DNA of 64,000 bases. It comes from Gonapodya sp. JEL0774 (lineage: Eukaryota; Monoblepharomycota; Monoblepharidomycetes; Monoblepharidales; Gonapodyaceae). The stretch's first letter is position 1, and each line of letters opens with the position of its first letter. Under the pieces are notes generated by a model, which saw nothing but the letters and a program-made list of their open reading frames with translations, searched no databases and was not told the DNA's origin. The position numbers and the translations under genes are program-made. The DNA is taken from NCBI GenBank assembly GCA_027604505.1, contig JADIIX010000031.1, forward strand, positions 62,001 to 126,000, in the 5' to 3' direction. Of this stretch, positions 22,397-35,021 are shown piece after piece.

Positions 22397-24295
22397 TCTT
22401 TCCCCGAGCTCTTTCCCGACCACCCATTTCGTGCGGTCTGGCGTCTCGGCCTCCTCCCTCGACAATATCACCGGCCTGCCTTACTCCGAGGACAACCAAC
22501 GCACCGTGAGTCTCGAGTGACTTGACGCCGTTGAGAATGATGATGTGCCGTAAGGGTCTTGAGGAAGTGTGCCGTGCGGGACTCCGCGCGAAGGGGTCAA
22601 TCAAATCAAGACCCACTGCTTGATCAATATTGTTCGCCTGCACCATTATTCTCCCACCTCCACGGTTTACACCTCCACCATTCTTGTGCGTCCGCAGATC
22701 TTCCTCTCCTTTCTCCACCTCGTTCGCTCTCTCAGTGGCACAAGTACCGCCACAATGTCTTTCTCCTCATCGCAGCACAACCCGACCCAACTGGGCATAG
22801 CGATACTCCACTACGTAAGTCCGTTGAAGAGTGCGATTTGGTTATTGCGTTTGCGTTTGGAAAGTCATATGGGGAATAAATGGGGCACACGGGCAGGACT
22901 CGAGGGGATCGATCAACTTCAAGCAGAACAAGTTCAAACCTCAGATATGAACTGTCATGGCGGACAGCAGAGTGAGGCAGGTCATGTCATGCCACCTATC
23001 ACTAATGAGTGTGCAAAACGAAGCTGGCGTGATCATGTTCGCTCACCTTCCCCCGTCTGTCACTAATTTTGGCCATGACCCATCCCGCCGTATGACGCTT
23101 CTCTCCACCACACGCCATTTGGTACCCTCTGAAACAACGCTCCCGACTCCACCGCCGCAAGCTTAACGCGAACCCCACTCTGTCCGACTCCCACAAGCGC
23201 ACCCACATTTTCACCCTCCTCGGCGTCGACGATCGTGAATCGCAGGTTGTGGCGAGGGAGGATTGTGGTGAGTGGAATCCTTGCTGTGTCGGTAATGGGC
23301 CAGGATTTCGCCACCCCAAGCACACCTTCCTGTTCACCGGTTAGGCTCTCTTTTTAATGCGGTGTATGTGTGCGTATATCCGTGGACTGCATGGGATGTG
23401 GAGGACCTCGTAGTTTCGTTGGTGCCTTGCGTATTCTCCTTCCCTACTCCAACTCGTCATCTTCATTACGGTCCGACAAACTAACGCCCAACAACTAATC
23501 CCCCAACCTAGCCACCGTCATCCGCCTCGCCGAACGACTCCTCTTATTCCCTCTCCCCGCGCTCTCGTACCTGCAATCCTCCGGTTCTTCTGCCCAATCC
23601 ACTCCGCAAGCTTCGTCTCCGACAACCGTGTCCACTTCACACCCCAGCCCCGATGTGACCCGGTCGACGAGTATCACGATTGACCACCTCGCGACCCATG
23701 GCCGACGGAGATCGGCAGGGTACTTCCCACAACTGCCGACCGAGAATGATCTGCGGTACCACGGGGGGAACACCGACACCCATGGGCTGGCTGCAGGTGA
23801 CAAGGGTCCTGTTGTGTCCGCGGGAGGTGGGGTGGGAGGTACGTACTTACGCTTGGGGCAATATGCAACAACACTGGACTGGCATGGAGTCCGTGTTTGC
23901 ACGATAGACGTGCTCAATGGGTGCACCCCACCTGTGGTGAAATACCTGGGTCACATGAACGTGTCCGAGTCACATTGGTCTGTGCCTTGGTGTGGACTTT
24001 CGGTTGGTCTCGATCTATCGGACGATGTCTTGGTTTCTTTATCCCGTTTATCCCACACATGCGAGTGCTCCACCCAAACGCGCCTATCCATAACATTTTC
24101 GCTTTTGGCCTCATACCTGCACCACTCCAACCTCTGCGCACCTCCTCAGGTCCCCTCCACAGGGTCGCATCCACGGACGAGCTCGATCCTGCAGACACGT
24201 CGTCCGATCTGCCGTATCCTGGCACCACCATACACGGAGGGTATGCTAGAGAAGTCGTCGACGTGGATGAGAACGAGTCGGACGACGGAGCGTGA
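22397..24295 (+). CDS. Unrecognised multi-exon protein
   Basis: I do not recognise this gene. Coding-like segments join in frame: an exon ending at 22505 (SSLDNITGLPYSEDNQRT), 22698-22814 (FLSFLHLVRSLSGTSTATMS), 23162-23267 (THIFTLLGVDDRESQVVARE), 23512-23838 (VIRLAERLLLFPLPALSYLQ, then a Ser/Thr-rich linker), and a terminal segment stopping at 24295 (IPHMRVLHPNAPIHNIFAFG, followed by an acidic end). Third-position GC is high in these segments. The first exon and the link into the last exon are unresolved. An ATG at 21955 begins a plausible N-terminal exon but overlaps the start of the divergent RING gene. Some segments are hydrophobic but none is a clear membrane helix. Confidence 0.4.
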
Positions 24296-25905
24296 AGAGA
24301 GGATGGCGAGGGTGTTGCGAGAGTCCGGGAATGGGTGAGTAATTCGGGGACTGAGGCCGCATTGACGAAATGACTATGAACGTGTGTGAGGCTGTGAGTC
24401 GTCACAAATATCCTTTTCGCTCCCCCACAATCCCGTTCGCAGAGCACCGGTACCGTTGTTTCGATGAAAAAAAAACGTCAAGACGGCGGTTACAACCTTG
24501 AGCTGTCCATTTCATTTTGTTTCTGGTGAATATCTTTCTCTCCTTGACTTGCTGTGAATAGTTGAACTGTGCTCGGATTGCATGAGCAAAATTATGTACC
24601 TGGATAAGTTCGATGTTCACATACATATTACACCAGCGTGCATAAAAGTTCCTCGCAGATTTGCTTGGAGATTCCGACGTGACGCCTCACAATACAGAAT
24701 GTGTGGCTTGCTGTTGTTGCGCACTGTCTTCTGTTTGTTGTGCGTCCTTTAGGATCACGTCATCCCGACAAAGAGCCTTCGTATTCTCCGTGAGCGATAT
24801 TTAATGTCAAGATTACTGTAGAGTGATCATAATGTGGGTGTGATCCATGGCGGTTGCCCCAGTACCTTTGATCTCAATTCCCATGCCAGAGCAGATCTCG
24901 GGGCTCTCTGGCACCACAAACTGTGGTGGATTTTTGGAGATGACCTCACCTACAGCATTGATGGAGAACGTGCGACTGCGGTGGAAGCATAAAGAGAGGA
25001 ATGATGGTTTAGGACCGCGGGGTGCGCTGCAGTTTGAGTGATTGAAACGCTCAACGATATTACGTCTGTAGATCACCCGCAAGCACTTGTTGGTATGTCT
25101 CGGACAAGGTGCGATGAGCCGAATGGATAAGAGTGCGGGTAGAAGTGTTTAAAAGGCAAGAATGCAACTGTTTGCACTTCACTTTGATTCGCTGAGCTGG
25201 TCCAAAGAGCGATGTATCACAACCGTCAACCACCGAGAGAAAATGGGGGTCTGGCTCTAGGCACTTTCTAGGTGCACCAACTCGAAATCTGGTGTGGCTA
25301 TCTGAACTTTGAATTAACGCTTACACCGTTGGGCACCACTTCATCATGTCGGAATATGACTGATGGGGTGCCAATAGGGACACCACCATCGCAAACTCGA
25401 TGAGCACTCACAGACTTTCAAGAAATACCTGATTGAATGCATCGACTTCCCGCTTCGATCCGGCCTTTGGCTTCGGCGCCACTGCCCGAACGTCGCAACA
25501 TGCTTTCACCAAACCATGCCGGGGATGTGACAGTGCTAACGGACATTGCTACTTTTGATAGAAGTCTTCATCTAGCGAATATCATGTAGCATCAACAAAG
25601 AGAGCATGTACAGATATAAAACTTTGGCGCTGGCAGTGGCATGGAGTCATTCGCATATATTTTCCAAGGGAGTTCAAGGTCCAAGAAATCCGTCATTAAA
25701 CCAATTAGCTTGTGAAAAATGAAGTTTTCAACTACCAAACGCCTGGTTGAGTCACTTTGAGTTTTTTTTGACAAAGGCGGTAAAGCACAGCCCCTGGCCA
25801 GGAGTATGACACTGAATCCACACCAAGATTTTTGATCTGGACCATCTTTGGAAAGCCAAACTTGCCGAGCTTCCAGCGCCGAATTTCACAGGCCACGCTC
25901 GAAAG
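24296..25905. other. Intergenic
   Basis: About 1.6 kb with no supported gene. A minus-strand open frame at 24813-25082 has no recognisable domain or splice partners. Confidence 0.5.
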
Positions 25906-27905
25906 ATGCAGCAGAAGTTTCGCAACGGCGCCGTTCTCTTGTGCGTCGCGGTGCTTGCCGCGGTCTCGGGCTGCCGCGCCCAGACTCAGGAGGCTGAATG
26001 TGCAGTTTTCGAGTCGCTCTACACCGCGGCCGTCAATACGACCTTGCCCTGGCCTAAAGGACAGTGTTGCGGGTACGCGGTGGGGAAAAACTTTGTGTTG
26101 TGTACGGATGCCGGGAGGATCCAGCAGATTGAGATTTCCAGAGGAGGGTGAGTGGCGAGGGTCGCAAAGGCCATAAGACGGCACCGCTGCCCGACATTTT
26201 GAAACTGTATTCTTACTTGAGCTGTTCGATTTTACTATGCTTGGTGTGATTCCCCTTTGGACTTGTGGAATCTCCAGACTGCGGGGTACCCTCCCATCAT
26301 TGGCCGCAATGACCGAACTCCAACTTTTGTATTTGCCCGCCAACTACATACAAGGTGCCATGCCCAGTCTAGCGGCGCTGACACAGCTGAAATGGCTCGA
26401 TTTGAGCGAGAATGACCTCACTGGGACCATCCCGTCCCTCGCTGCCAACACCCTTCTTATCCAAGTCGATCTCTACGGCAACATGTTCACTGGAAACATC
26501 CCCGACCTGTCGACCCTTTCAAACCTGGTTCGCATCGATGTCCACAACAACAACTTGACAGGAAGTGTCGACGGATTGCTGCCCCAATCCCTCACCACGT
26601 GCTTGCTCAGCTTCGATAACTCCAACCCGGGTCTCTCTTCCTGCGCCAACAACATTCCCTTAGCCTGCGCGGACTCTCTGCCCGCTGTCCAACCAGCCTG
26701 TCCAAGCAAAACTTCCTCAGCCACTGCGGGTACTTCTACTAACAACGCTGCTGCGACAACAGCCGCTGCTCCTCCCGCACAAACCAGCAACAGTAACTCC
26801 GGTGGTGGCAACGTCAAGGCGAACACCACCGCCGGCACTGACCCCGTCGCTCTCGCAGGTGTTATTGGTGGTGGCATCGTCGCACTTCTTGCTGCACTGA
26901 TGCTTGTTACTGCTATCGTCATGCTCAGGAAAAAGAATAGTAAGTACGCACATTCTCTCACACTCTTCCTTGCATGGATGATGCTGCAGATTGTAGTCTG
27001 CCACCACCTTTGAAACTATCCAAGCATGTGAAAGAACTTATGAAATGGTTCATTTTCCTTCCACACCAATAGGAGAATCCCTCCGTCCATCATCTCCGAG
27101 GAGTATGTCCTCGCAATTCCGCAAGAAACCCGACCAAAAATCCAACTACGACCCCATCCCCACCTCCCACCCAATGAGCTCGGACAGCGACTTCGAAATG
27201 TCTCATCGCGGCCGACAGTCCCAAGCCAGCTCCCACGCCCCTCTCCACCAAAATGCCTTTTCAGCACCGTCCAAGCCACCTCTTCCTGTGACTTCCCCCA
27301 ACCAGAGATCTCTTCCAAGACCCCCTTCTGCATCCTCTGCCGGTGCCTACGGACCACCGATGACCCAACAACGCCCTGCCACTTCGCATGCCATCTACGG
27401 CAACGGCATCTCCCAGTATCAGCAGCCACAAACGCAATCACGCCCTGCCACATCCCAAGCCGCGTACTCCACAGATCGGGAGCCGGTCCCCCGTGGTCGG
27501 GAGTTCGCACCAATGTCACCCCAGGGACGCGATCGCAGGTCCGTACACGGTGGCTCGGCCAACGATAACCAGCCCCCGGCATTCCGCGCCCAATCGGCCA
27601 TGTCTGGTGGTGGTGGTATGGGTGACCAACCTCGCCCAGAGACCCGGACCAGCCCCATCAACGCGCCACAGTACAACCAGACCCGCCCAGGCACATCGGC
27701 CAGCCAATACAGCGATCCGTTCAACCCTCGCCCCGCCAGCGTGGCCGCGCCTGCGCGTCCTCGCTCGCGATCCCGTGGACCAGATGACAGGGTTCCCCGT
27801 CCAGAAGAGGAAAGTCCCGCACCTCCACCAAGAAGGTCGAGGGGTCCTACTTCGCCGAGGCCGGATCAGGATGGCGGTGGGTCGTGGGGAGGGAGGATGG
27901 CATAA
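25906..27905 (+). CDS. LRR receptor-like protein with disordered cytosolic tail
   Basis: Three exons (25906-26147, 26278-26939, 27073-27905) give about 578 residues. A signal peptide (1-25) precedes a plant-type LRR N-cap: ECAVFE, TLPW, then CC and a later C...GRI. About five LRRs follow (LRGTLPSLAAMTELQLLYLP, LKWLDLSENDLTGTIPSLAA, LVRIDVHNNNLTGSVDGLLP). The C-cap has LPQSL..C....NPGLSSC..N.P..C. A Ser/Thr/Ala stalk leads to a membrane helix at about 271-297 and a basic RKKN stop. The intron after the helix is phase 1. The tail (about 275 residues) is disordered, rich in Arg/Pro/Ser, with repeated RPATS. No kinase or SH3 is present. Likely a surface receptor; ligand and output unknown. Confidence 0.88.
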
Positions 27906-28617
27906 ACGGGAGGTTGCAAATATGTGGGAATGCAAGGGAGCTGGTGAGGGTGGATACCTGGTGTCGATTGACAGTGCTTCGTTGGAGAATAGGTTTTGGT
28001 GGAGGCGGCAATGCAGAGGATTCTTTGAAGCGAGCACATACGATTGCTCTTTCCGTCTTACCTGCCTTTGCTGATTATTCCCCTTCGGATGATTGCCGTT
28101 GGCCTGGTGCATATGAGAGGTCTGGTGAGGGATGCGGTCGGCTATCGGCGGTCTGTCGGTCGCGACAACTCGACTTTTATCAGAGTATCTAGCATTATGA
28201 GGCTGTCTTATCACGATATATATCGACATTTCGCTTTGGTGTACACATATGTTTCTTCAACAACGACAGAAGATGCCTTTATAGAAAGCCCTTACAATTG
28301 ATATTTGGGGAGGCCTGTCAACGTGAAGTTTGTGCTAAAAGGATAAAAAGGACACTCCGTGCGTTCAAATTTTACTCATGGGTCCTTTGATGCGCACTGG
28401 GTGCAACTTCGTTGTTTCCATTTCAGAACGCGAAGTGCTTGTAGACCACGCGGGGCATGGCATAGTGGTTGAAAGCAAGTCAATTCCGATTCACAAATAT
28501 GTTAGCAGCTAAGATCGGCCGGAAGCAGGATCTATACCGCGACAACTGCTTGTGGTGTTCCCCTTGGGACCAGATAAGTCGCCTCAATGTAGAATACGAA
28601 CAACAGCCAGCTTCGTT
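27906..28617. other. Intergenic between convergent genes
   Basis: About 0.7 kb between convergent stops, no gene seen. Confidence 0.5.
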
Positions 28618-30487
28618 TTACAAAAAGCTCCAAACAGTACCCACAACCGCACATATGAGTCCACCGACCACCATTATCCACGACACAACCCTTTCCCACG
28701 GTTCAGCTTGTACCACGTACAATGGTTTCCCCTTCTCGACCCCGTCACCAAGCGCCGAGTAGCCAGTGCTTTTCATGTTGTAACCGCCCCATCCGCTGAG
28801 TGCTAGGAACGACGCTGCGGGGAACACCACGCTCACTGTGAAGCTGAAAAAGCTTCCAACAACACCCATTACACGCTGAAACCCAGGAAGAACAATGGAT
28901 AATGTGACTACGAGAGCCGAGGTGAGAATGCGGAGAAGAATTCGGAACAGGACACGAAGTTTGGGCGAGGTCGATGTCGGGAAGATAAACAGCTCGACCG
29001 AGATATTTACAGGAAACATAGCGAGAGCAAACTGTGTAATTTGGGAGGAAGATACACCGCTTAAGTTTGCTGAAGAGACAAATTAGAGCGAGTTGATCGA
29101 AGCAGTTCGTACCTTTGTAATCGGATTTATAGCAAAGAGGACAAGAGTTGTTGTCATAAGGGCCGAATTAAAATATGGAACAGTCGGTAGATTCAGAGTT
29201 ATCTAGGAACAGAACACAAAGTGTTGATAAGCCAAACAGTAGGGAGGCGGGACCAGTGTTTCAAGACATACCTCATGAAGTGCGTCGGCTCCAAACATGA
29301 GGTATCCAGTAAGACCAAGCGCGACGGAGATCGTCGCAACTATGGCGTACGTTATTGTGACCACTTGTGGATATCGCGACGGTTCAGCCATGTCCCGATA
29401 CTTGATTGTCGGGGAGGCATACATATCGTTTAAGTGGATGATTCGGGAACTCACGCGAAACATTCACTCACAAGTGTGGGAAACGCAGAATGACCACTGT
29501 ATCCTGCCATGATGAGGCCAAAGGTGGAAGGCACTGTGAACCAATTCTTGGGGCTGAACAACTCCACAGTAGGGCTTGGATGCAAAATCGATCCGGGGGG
29601 CGTTGTTGTTACAAATCCACAGTAGAGAATAATGAAGAGAAGGAAGAACACGGACTTGCAAAGGAGTTCATAAGGAAGAGTATACATGATACCGAAAGAG
29701 CACACGAATTACAAATTCAAACTCACCACAATCCCAAGAAAACTTCCATAACTGAGCCACTTGGTAGTATTTCCCATGGTTGTAATCGTCACCACGGCTC
29801 CCACTACGATTTTGATGAGCACGAGGTTCCAGCCGGGAGCGAGTGCATTGATGGAATCAGCCGCCAGAATCATAAGTGCGACCGACGCAACCAGTAATTC
29901 AAATATAAAGAAAATGGCGATAAAGCCTCTGCCAATCGGTCCGAATGCTGCATCCCCGAGATCTGCGAATGTGTGGACTTTGTTTTATAGATGTTCGGGT
30001 CAGTTATGTAACAGCACAGAGAAGCCTGTCAAACAATGCACATACTCTCGTCGTTCATGCATCTTACAAGAATGCGAGCAGTGAAGCTCGTCATCAGTGC
30101 AAACAAAATTGTCAGGAGAGCGCCGACTATGATCGATGATTGTTTGAACGCAAACGGTAACGACAGGATACCTGTTGCAGGTTGTCACAAGGAGAGTTGT
30201 GAAAACGTATTCTGCAGCGTCAAAAGCCGAGAGGATCGGCCGGTGAGGGACTTACCGATTCCCAAAAGCATGTTGATTGAGTTGAAGCACGTTTGTGCGA
30301 ACGAACTCTTCAACGAAATATCCTTTTCCGGTACTTCATCAGCATCGTCTTTGAAGTAACTCTCCTCGTCTCGATATGTCGCATGACTGATTAAAAGCGT
30401 TGTCGCGGTTCTGCCCGCTTTCAACCATTTCGATGATCCAGTCGCCGTATTCCCCTTGGTATTTTCCTTCTCGCTTGGCGATGTCAT
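28618..30487 (-). CDS. Amino acid/auxin permease family transporter (AVT-like)
   Basis: Seven exons (30487-30256, 30171-30046, 29977-29727, 29654-29472, 29400-29272, 29202-29113, 29031-28618) join to about 474 residues. After an acidic cytosolic N-terminus the AAAP family pattern begins: FNSINMLLGIGILSLPFAF, then TFADLGDAAFGPIGR, NWFTVPSTFGLIMAGYSGHS, FPTLYRDM, GYLMFG, and NPITKFAL. About eleven membrane helices are expected and enough hydrophobic stretches are present. Fungal members (AVT1-4-type) move neutral amino acids across the vacuolar membrane, driven by the V-ATPase proton gradient; subtype and substrate are inference. All introns are short GT-AG. The start is the ATG at 30487 because an ATG further upstream lies in another frame. 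Confidence 0.93.
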
Positions 30488-31081
30488 CGAGAACTGACGA
30501 TAGCTTGCTTGAAGAAGATGATACGGGCATTTTTTGGTGGTGAGATCTTATGAGGAGCGGATAACATGTGTGAGACCGGCTATGACATATATCCAAAAGG
30601 ATCCAGAGACCCAAAGCTGTTTATGCGAATATATATACCACGAGGAAGTAGCCGTCAACGCCCATTGGTTTGACGCTATAGCATTTCTGCGTAGAAATTA
30701 AAGTGCATGTGTGCGAGTGTCAGAGTACCGGAGTCGAACAAGTGCATACGTGAATGTTTCTAAAATCGATGAAGCTGCCATTACACAGGCGGAGCAGTGC
30801 AGGTCCCGGCGGAGTGGCCTTGGGATTGATGTTTACTCGGCACACAGACGAAAGCAAAGTGTCGTTGCAATATTGATTTACATCACAGGAAGATAAAACT
30901 AACGCCACTTAAAGGACCCCGTCAAACCGCACACACGTCCGGCGCGCGCACGCGTTTGCAGACCGCTGATAACTCGAGAAATACGTAGATTGCGGCGGTT
31001 TACCAGAAAGCCTCACTCTTCGTTCCACCACCTCTCCCACATGATCACCTCCACAGACATTCCACACTCTTTTCCACCCCT
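30488..31081. other. Intergenic
   Basis: Lies between the start of the transporter and the stop of the LRR gene downstream on the same strand; should contain the transporter promoter. No gene seen. Confidence 0.5.
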
Positions 31082-33509
31082 TCAGTAGAACTGGTCCGTC
31101 TCCCGCCAGTTATACGCGGGGGCAACATCTCCGGGCTCAGAGAGTTTGGCCGGCGCAGGACTCTTTGCCCTCTTCTCCTTCGATCCTTTGCTCTTGGTCC
31201 TCTCAAGTGTGTCCCCACCGGCGCTGGGATTACGCTTGTGTTTACGATCCGTCGACTGGGTGCGCTTCTTGGACCCAACACGCTCAACAGGAGACCCCTC
31301 GTCAATCAAGCCCGCGAGTCCCGTTTCAGATCCCGAACGCGATTTGCGCCGCTCTGGCGTTCCGTCACCGCCGCTGCTGACCTTCTTCTTGCTCTCCTTC
31401 CTTCCAATCGCCGCACCTGGTGATTTCGATCGTGCTCTCGATCCTCCAGCATCCACCGACTTGCGTCGCTTGCTCGTGGCACCGATATCCTTCGCATCCC
31501 GGGGCGGACTGCCCGCCCGCATGTCGTCCTCTGGTTCCGCACGGGGTTTCCGAGACCGGGACCTCTGCCGGCCCACCCTCTCCTCCTCATCGGCACCAGT
31601 GTCCCTTTCTCTCCTGCCTCGTCCACCACTGGGAGATGCGATGGGAGTGGATACCGACTCGCCGGGTAACGGTGCGGTCGCTGCGCTGAAAAAGTCGTTG
31701 AAAGGGTTGTCCCAGTTCCCCGACGGGTCAATAGCACCACTTCCGCTGCGAGAAATGGCACCTGCCAACCCAGGACCCATATTGGTGCGGACGGACGGAG
31801 CGTGAGCCAGAGGCCGACTGGTGCTCTGTGTTGACGAGGCACCCCACCCTGACCGTGTGCTCATCGGTCCAGGTCCCCCAAGTCCTTCCGATTGTGCATT
31901 GTAATCCATGGCCGCCTTGGCATCGGAACGCCAGTCGACGGGGTCCCCAGCTCCGTTACCGTACATGGAGATACGTGTACGGTCGCCTTCGCGGGTGGAT
32001 TTTTCGCGGTCGGCCCAAAAGTCGGTGTCGAGAATGGAAGACAGATCCATCGTATCGGCGGCTCCTTTCTTGCCGTACGTGGAAGTAGGATTCTTTGGTG
32101 GGGTGGTGGGACGGGGCATTGTGAAGCTCTCGTTGGCGTGTGGCGCGGCGTTGGAGGTGAGGCCCTTGGTAGATTGAGTTCGACCAGGTGCGCCAAAGGG
32201 AAATTTGAAGAAGGACGAGCCTTTGGTGTTGGAGTCCGGCCCGAGGTTATTGGAGTCCATGGGAGGATCCATGCCTGAATACGGTGTTGACATATGTTAA
32301 TTTGGATACGGGAGAGAAATTCAAAAAAGACGGTCTTCGCCATTTAAAAGCTTATAGCGCCATTCAACATCAATTCGGGCTACGCCTGACCATTCCAACA
32401 TTCGCTGACCCTCAAACAGGCTCTCGAATCTTTGGAAGGATGTCATCTCCTATCCTCTGATTTCAGTTCCTTCTCGAGCTCTCACTCAGGCGGTGTGACT
32501 CAATCATGTGATCCGCAGTACACAACCATTGAAAACCATGTAGTGTTCCGTCATCCGTGCGATGCGTTTCCGAACCAAGTTGAACAATCCCATAGAGACC
32601 CAAAAGGGAACGAACAAAAGAGAACTCACTTCTCCAGGACTTGGACATGTCTGGGCCACCACCGAGATTAACACCTCGACGAGCGTTGTTGCCCAACTGC
32701 GGTATGATACTCTTGCCTTGCCTCTTGCGCATAAAGGCGAATCCAAGTACGGCGCCAATGACGAGAACTGCGGCTACACCGCCCACTATTGGACCGACAG
32801 GTGGGGAGGACGCGGGTGCCGCACTATTTGACGACGCAGAGGTGGTAGCGGCTGTGGAGGAGGCGGTGGTCGCGGACGCAGGAACCGCGGGAGGTGTAAA
32901 TGTGCAGCCGGGACCGGCAGGAATTGTCTGAGTAAGGCCATAGTGAGTGACGAGACATGCGCCTGGGAAGTTTCCAGTGCAGGAAAATATCCCTGTGTTG
33001 GAGGTATTGTAAGTGAGATAGCAGTCCTGGATTGAACTAGGCAAAAGGCCATCGATATTTCCAGAGAGAGAGTTCTGGGGCAGATCGAGCACAACGAGAG
33101 ACGTCAGTGCGACCATTGTGGGGACGGTGCCGTTGAACTTGTTGTTGTAGAGGTCGAGCACTTGCAACTGCGTCAACCCGGCCAACGCCGGAATGGTCCC
33201 CGTGAACCCCTGGCAGCACAAGTGCGCTTCGGTGACCCGTCCATTCTTGCAGGCAAACGAAGGTGACGCTGGCCAGTTCTGAGTGAAGGAGCAACAGCTG
33301 CCGGCCGTCCAAGGCAGGGTCTTGTTCGACTGAGCGAACATCTTTTCAAAGACGGCGCAATCGTCGGCTTGCGTCTGTCCTCGCACAACTCCAATTGCCA
33401 ACACCACTAGTGTTAGCGCCCAGGCGAGCGCCGGTGCCAGGACTGGGGACACTTGGCGTGCCCGGCGTCCCAGCAAGCGTCCACCGTTTTGCAGCTCTCG
33501 TCCGCCCAT
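31082..33509 (-). CDS. LRR receptor-like protein with long Lys/Arg/Ser-rich tail
   Basis: Two exons (33509-32630, 32274-31082) join in phase 1 to about 690 residues; the second exon looks like a separate gene in single-frame reading but the splice is exact. Residues 1-45 hold a long signal peptide. The N-cap (DDCAVFEKMF, TLPW, SCC, GRV) and LRRs (FTGTIPALAGLTQLQVLDLY, FNGTVPTMVALTSLVVLDLP, LSGNIDGLLP) match the neighbouring receptors, as does the C-cap (GIFSCTGNFPGAC). A Thr/Ala/Ser stalk and a membrane helix at about 239-260 end in FMRKRQGK. The tail (294-690) is disordered, with basic clusters (RKSVDAGGSRARSKSP, RKHKRNPS) that resemble nuclear localisation signals; nuclear transport of a released tail would be speculation. 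Confidence 0.87.
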
Positions 33510-35021
33510 TTTCTTCCCGAGGTTCCAACGGCTGTCAAACACAGTTGCAAAAGCGTCAGGTTTTTCGAGTTTGCTTTGCTTTCTTTGTGGACTTCCAAAG
33601 ACTTGAAAACTTTCCAGATTCGGTGAACCGGGGGAGGAAGGGGGGAAGGAGGCCTGACAAAGTGTGACTTGTTCTTTTGCAGGGGGGCCGCAAATAAAAA
33701 AGGACATGCGATTGGTCGCCCCAAGATTTTATTCGGAAGGGCAACAATTTTAACAAAGAAAAGGCAATTAAATCGCTATTATATTTCCAACCTGCTTGTT
33801 TGTTCCTTCGTCGTGATATTTCTCTGAAGCGTTGGATGCTTTGGTTCATTCCTGAGTCCGCCACATCAGATCACAAATGACCATTTATTTTTATCTGGTC
33901 GCAACTCGCATTCATTCGCATATTCGTGCTCTCTATTATTGGTGAATACCCGAACATAATAATGAACGGAAGTTGCTTGATCGGACAAAGTCTGGAAAGA
34001 CAGGGAGTTGGTGTTGTCCATATCGGGCATTCATGGCATTCAAGCTCACGCCCCATCCACATCCGAACTGAGAGAACTTTTTTTGGTTTCACGTGACGTC
34101 ACGTGATTTGTCGCTCATTTAACCACATGTCCGACATCTCCGAACCTCTGCGCTTGTATTGAAATGTGAATTGGCCATGATAAACCACCGGCCAGCGGTG
34201 CGGTCTTAGCACGTTAATACTTGATCAATGCGTTCTGGTCCCATATGATCGTATTGCAATGCACTGTGGGAGGTGAATGACTCCGTTGCATGTATTGCTT
34301 AGTGATGTGTGAGGTACTTGTGTGCTCTGTTGATGTCCCAATTCGCACCTAGTAAGTTTGTGCAGTACTTGGCACTAGAAACATATTGCTACTCAATACG
34401 TCATTACGGCACATGATCATTGTCCGGCAAGCACCTGCCCTGGAAACTCCATACGTGGTCAGGCACAAGGCCCTCCATGTGACGGATCCCAGGATTTTGG
34501 ACGATGCAATTGTTGGTGAATTCGGACGGCCCGTGAGATCGCCACTGATGTTGACTTTTGAGCCAGCCAAGTGATTAGCGCAGAATTACTTGTCCAAAGA
34601 CTGAGCTTCGAGTTGTTAAATCACATTCTTCATACTGAGAGAGTGTGATTCGGAGTTGTATACTGCATCGTCACTCACACGTGCTAAAGTGGAAAAAACG
34701 ATATGAGGTACATTCTCGCACAAGTTTTGAACGAGCTAGCAAGTGAAATACACAGGGGTATCTGTCACACGTAAAAAAATCCACTCATGGTGATCTCTAG
34801 AAGAAAAACCAAAACTCTTCAAGATGAGCTGCCACGAGTGGTCCATGATCCAGGGTATCTCCAAACAGTCTTCATCGGCAAAATGAATATGATGATTCAC
34901 TCCCTTTTCCACACACGTTCTTTGGGTTCAACAGACAGGCCATGTTGATTGACAAAGACACGAATGAGCTCCCAACTGACATACAGGAAAAGTTGAGCGA
35001 GCAGTGATGAACGTACCAACG
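33510..35021. other. Intergenic
   Basis: About 1.5 kb upstream of one LRR gene and downstream of the next on the same strand. No supported gene. Confidence 0.5.

Noticed and set aside
22397-24295. Possible Elongator subunit Elp4 or Npr3-type protein
   Set aside because: One exon (FLSFLHLVRSL) vaguely resembles these families, but the flanking exons do not follow their conserved order.
31146-31805. Plus-strand frame of 219 codons
   Set aside because: Exact antisense of the Ser/Arg-rich receptor tail exon, which has a confirmed in-frame splice to the LRR exon.
31082-32293. Separate 403-codon gene on the minus strand
   Set aside because: A standard acceptor at 32275 joins it in phase 1 to the donor after the LRR membrane helix, so it is the tail exon of that gene.
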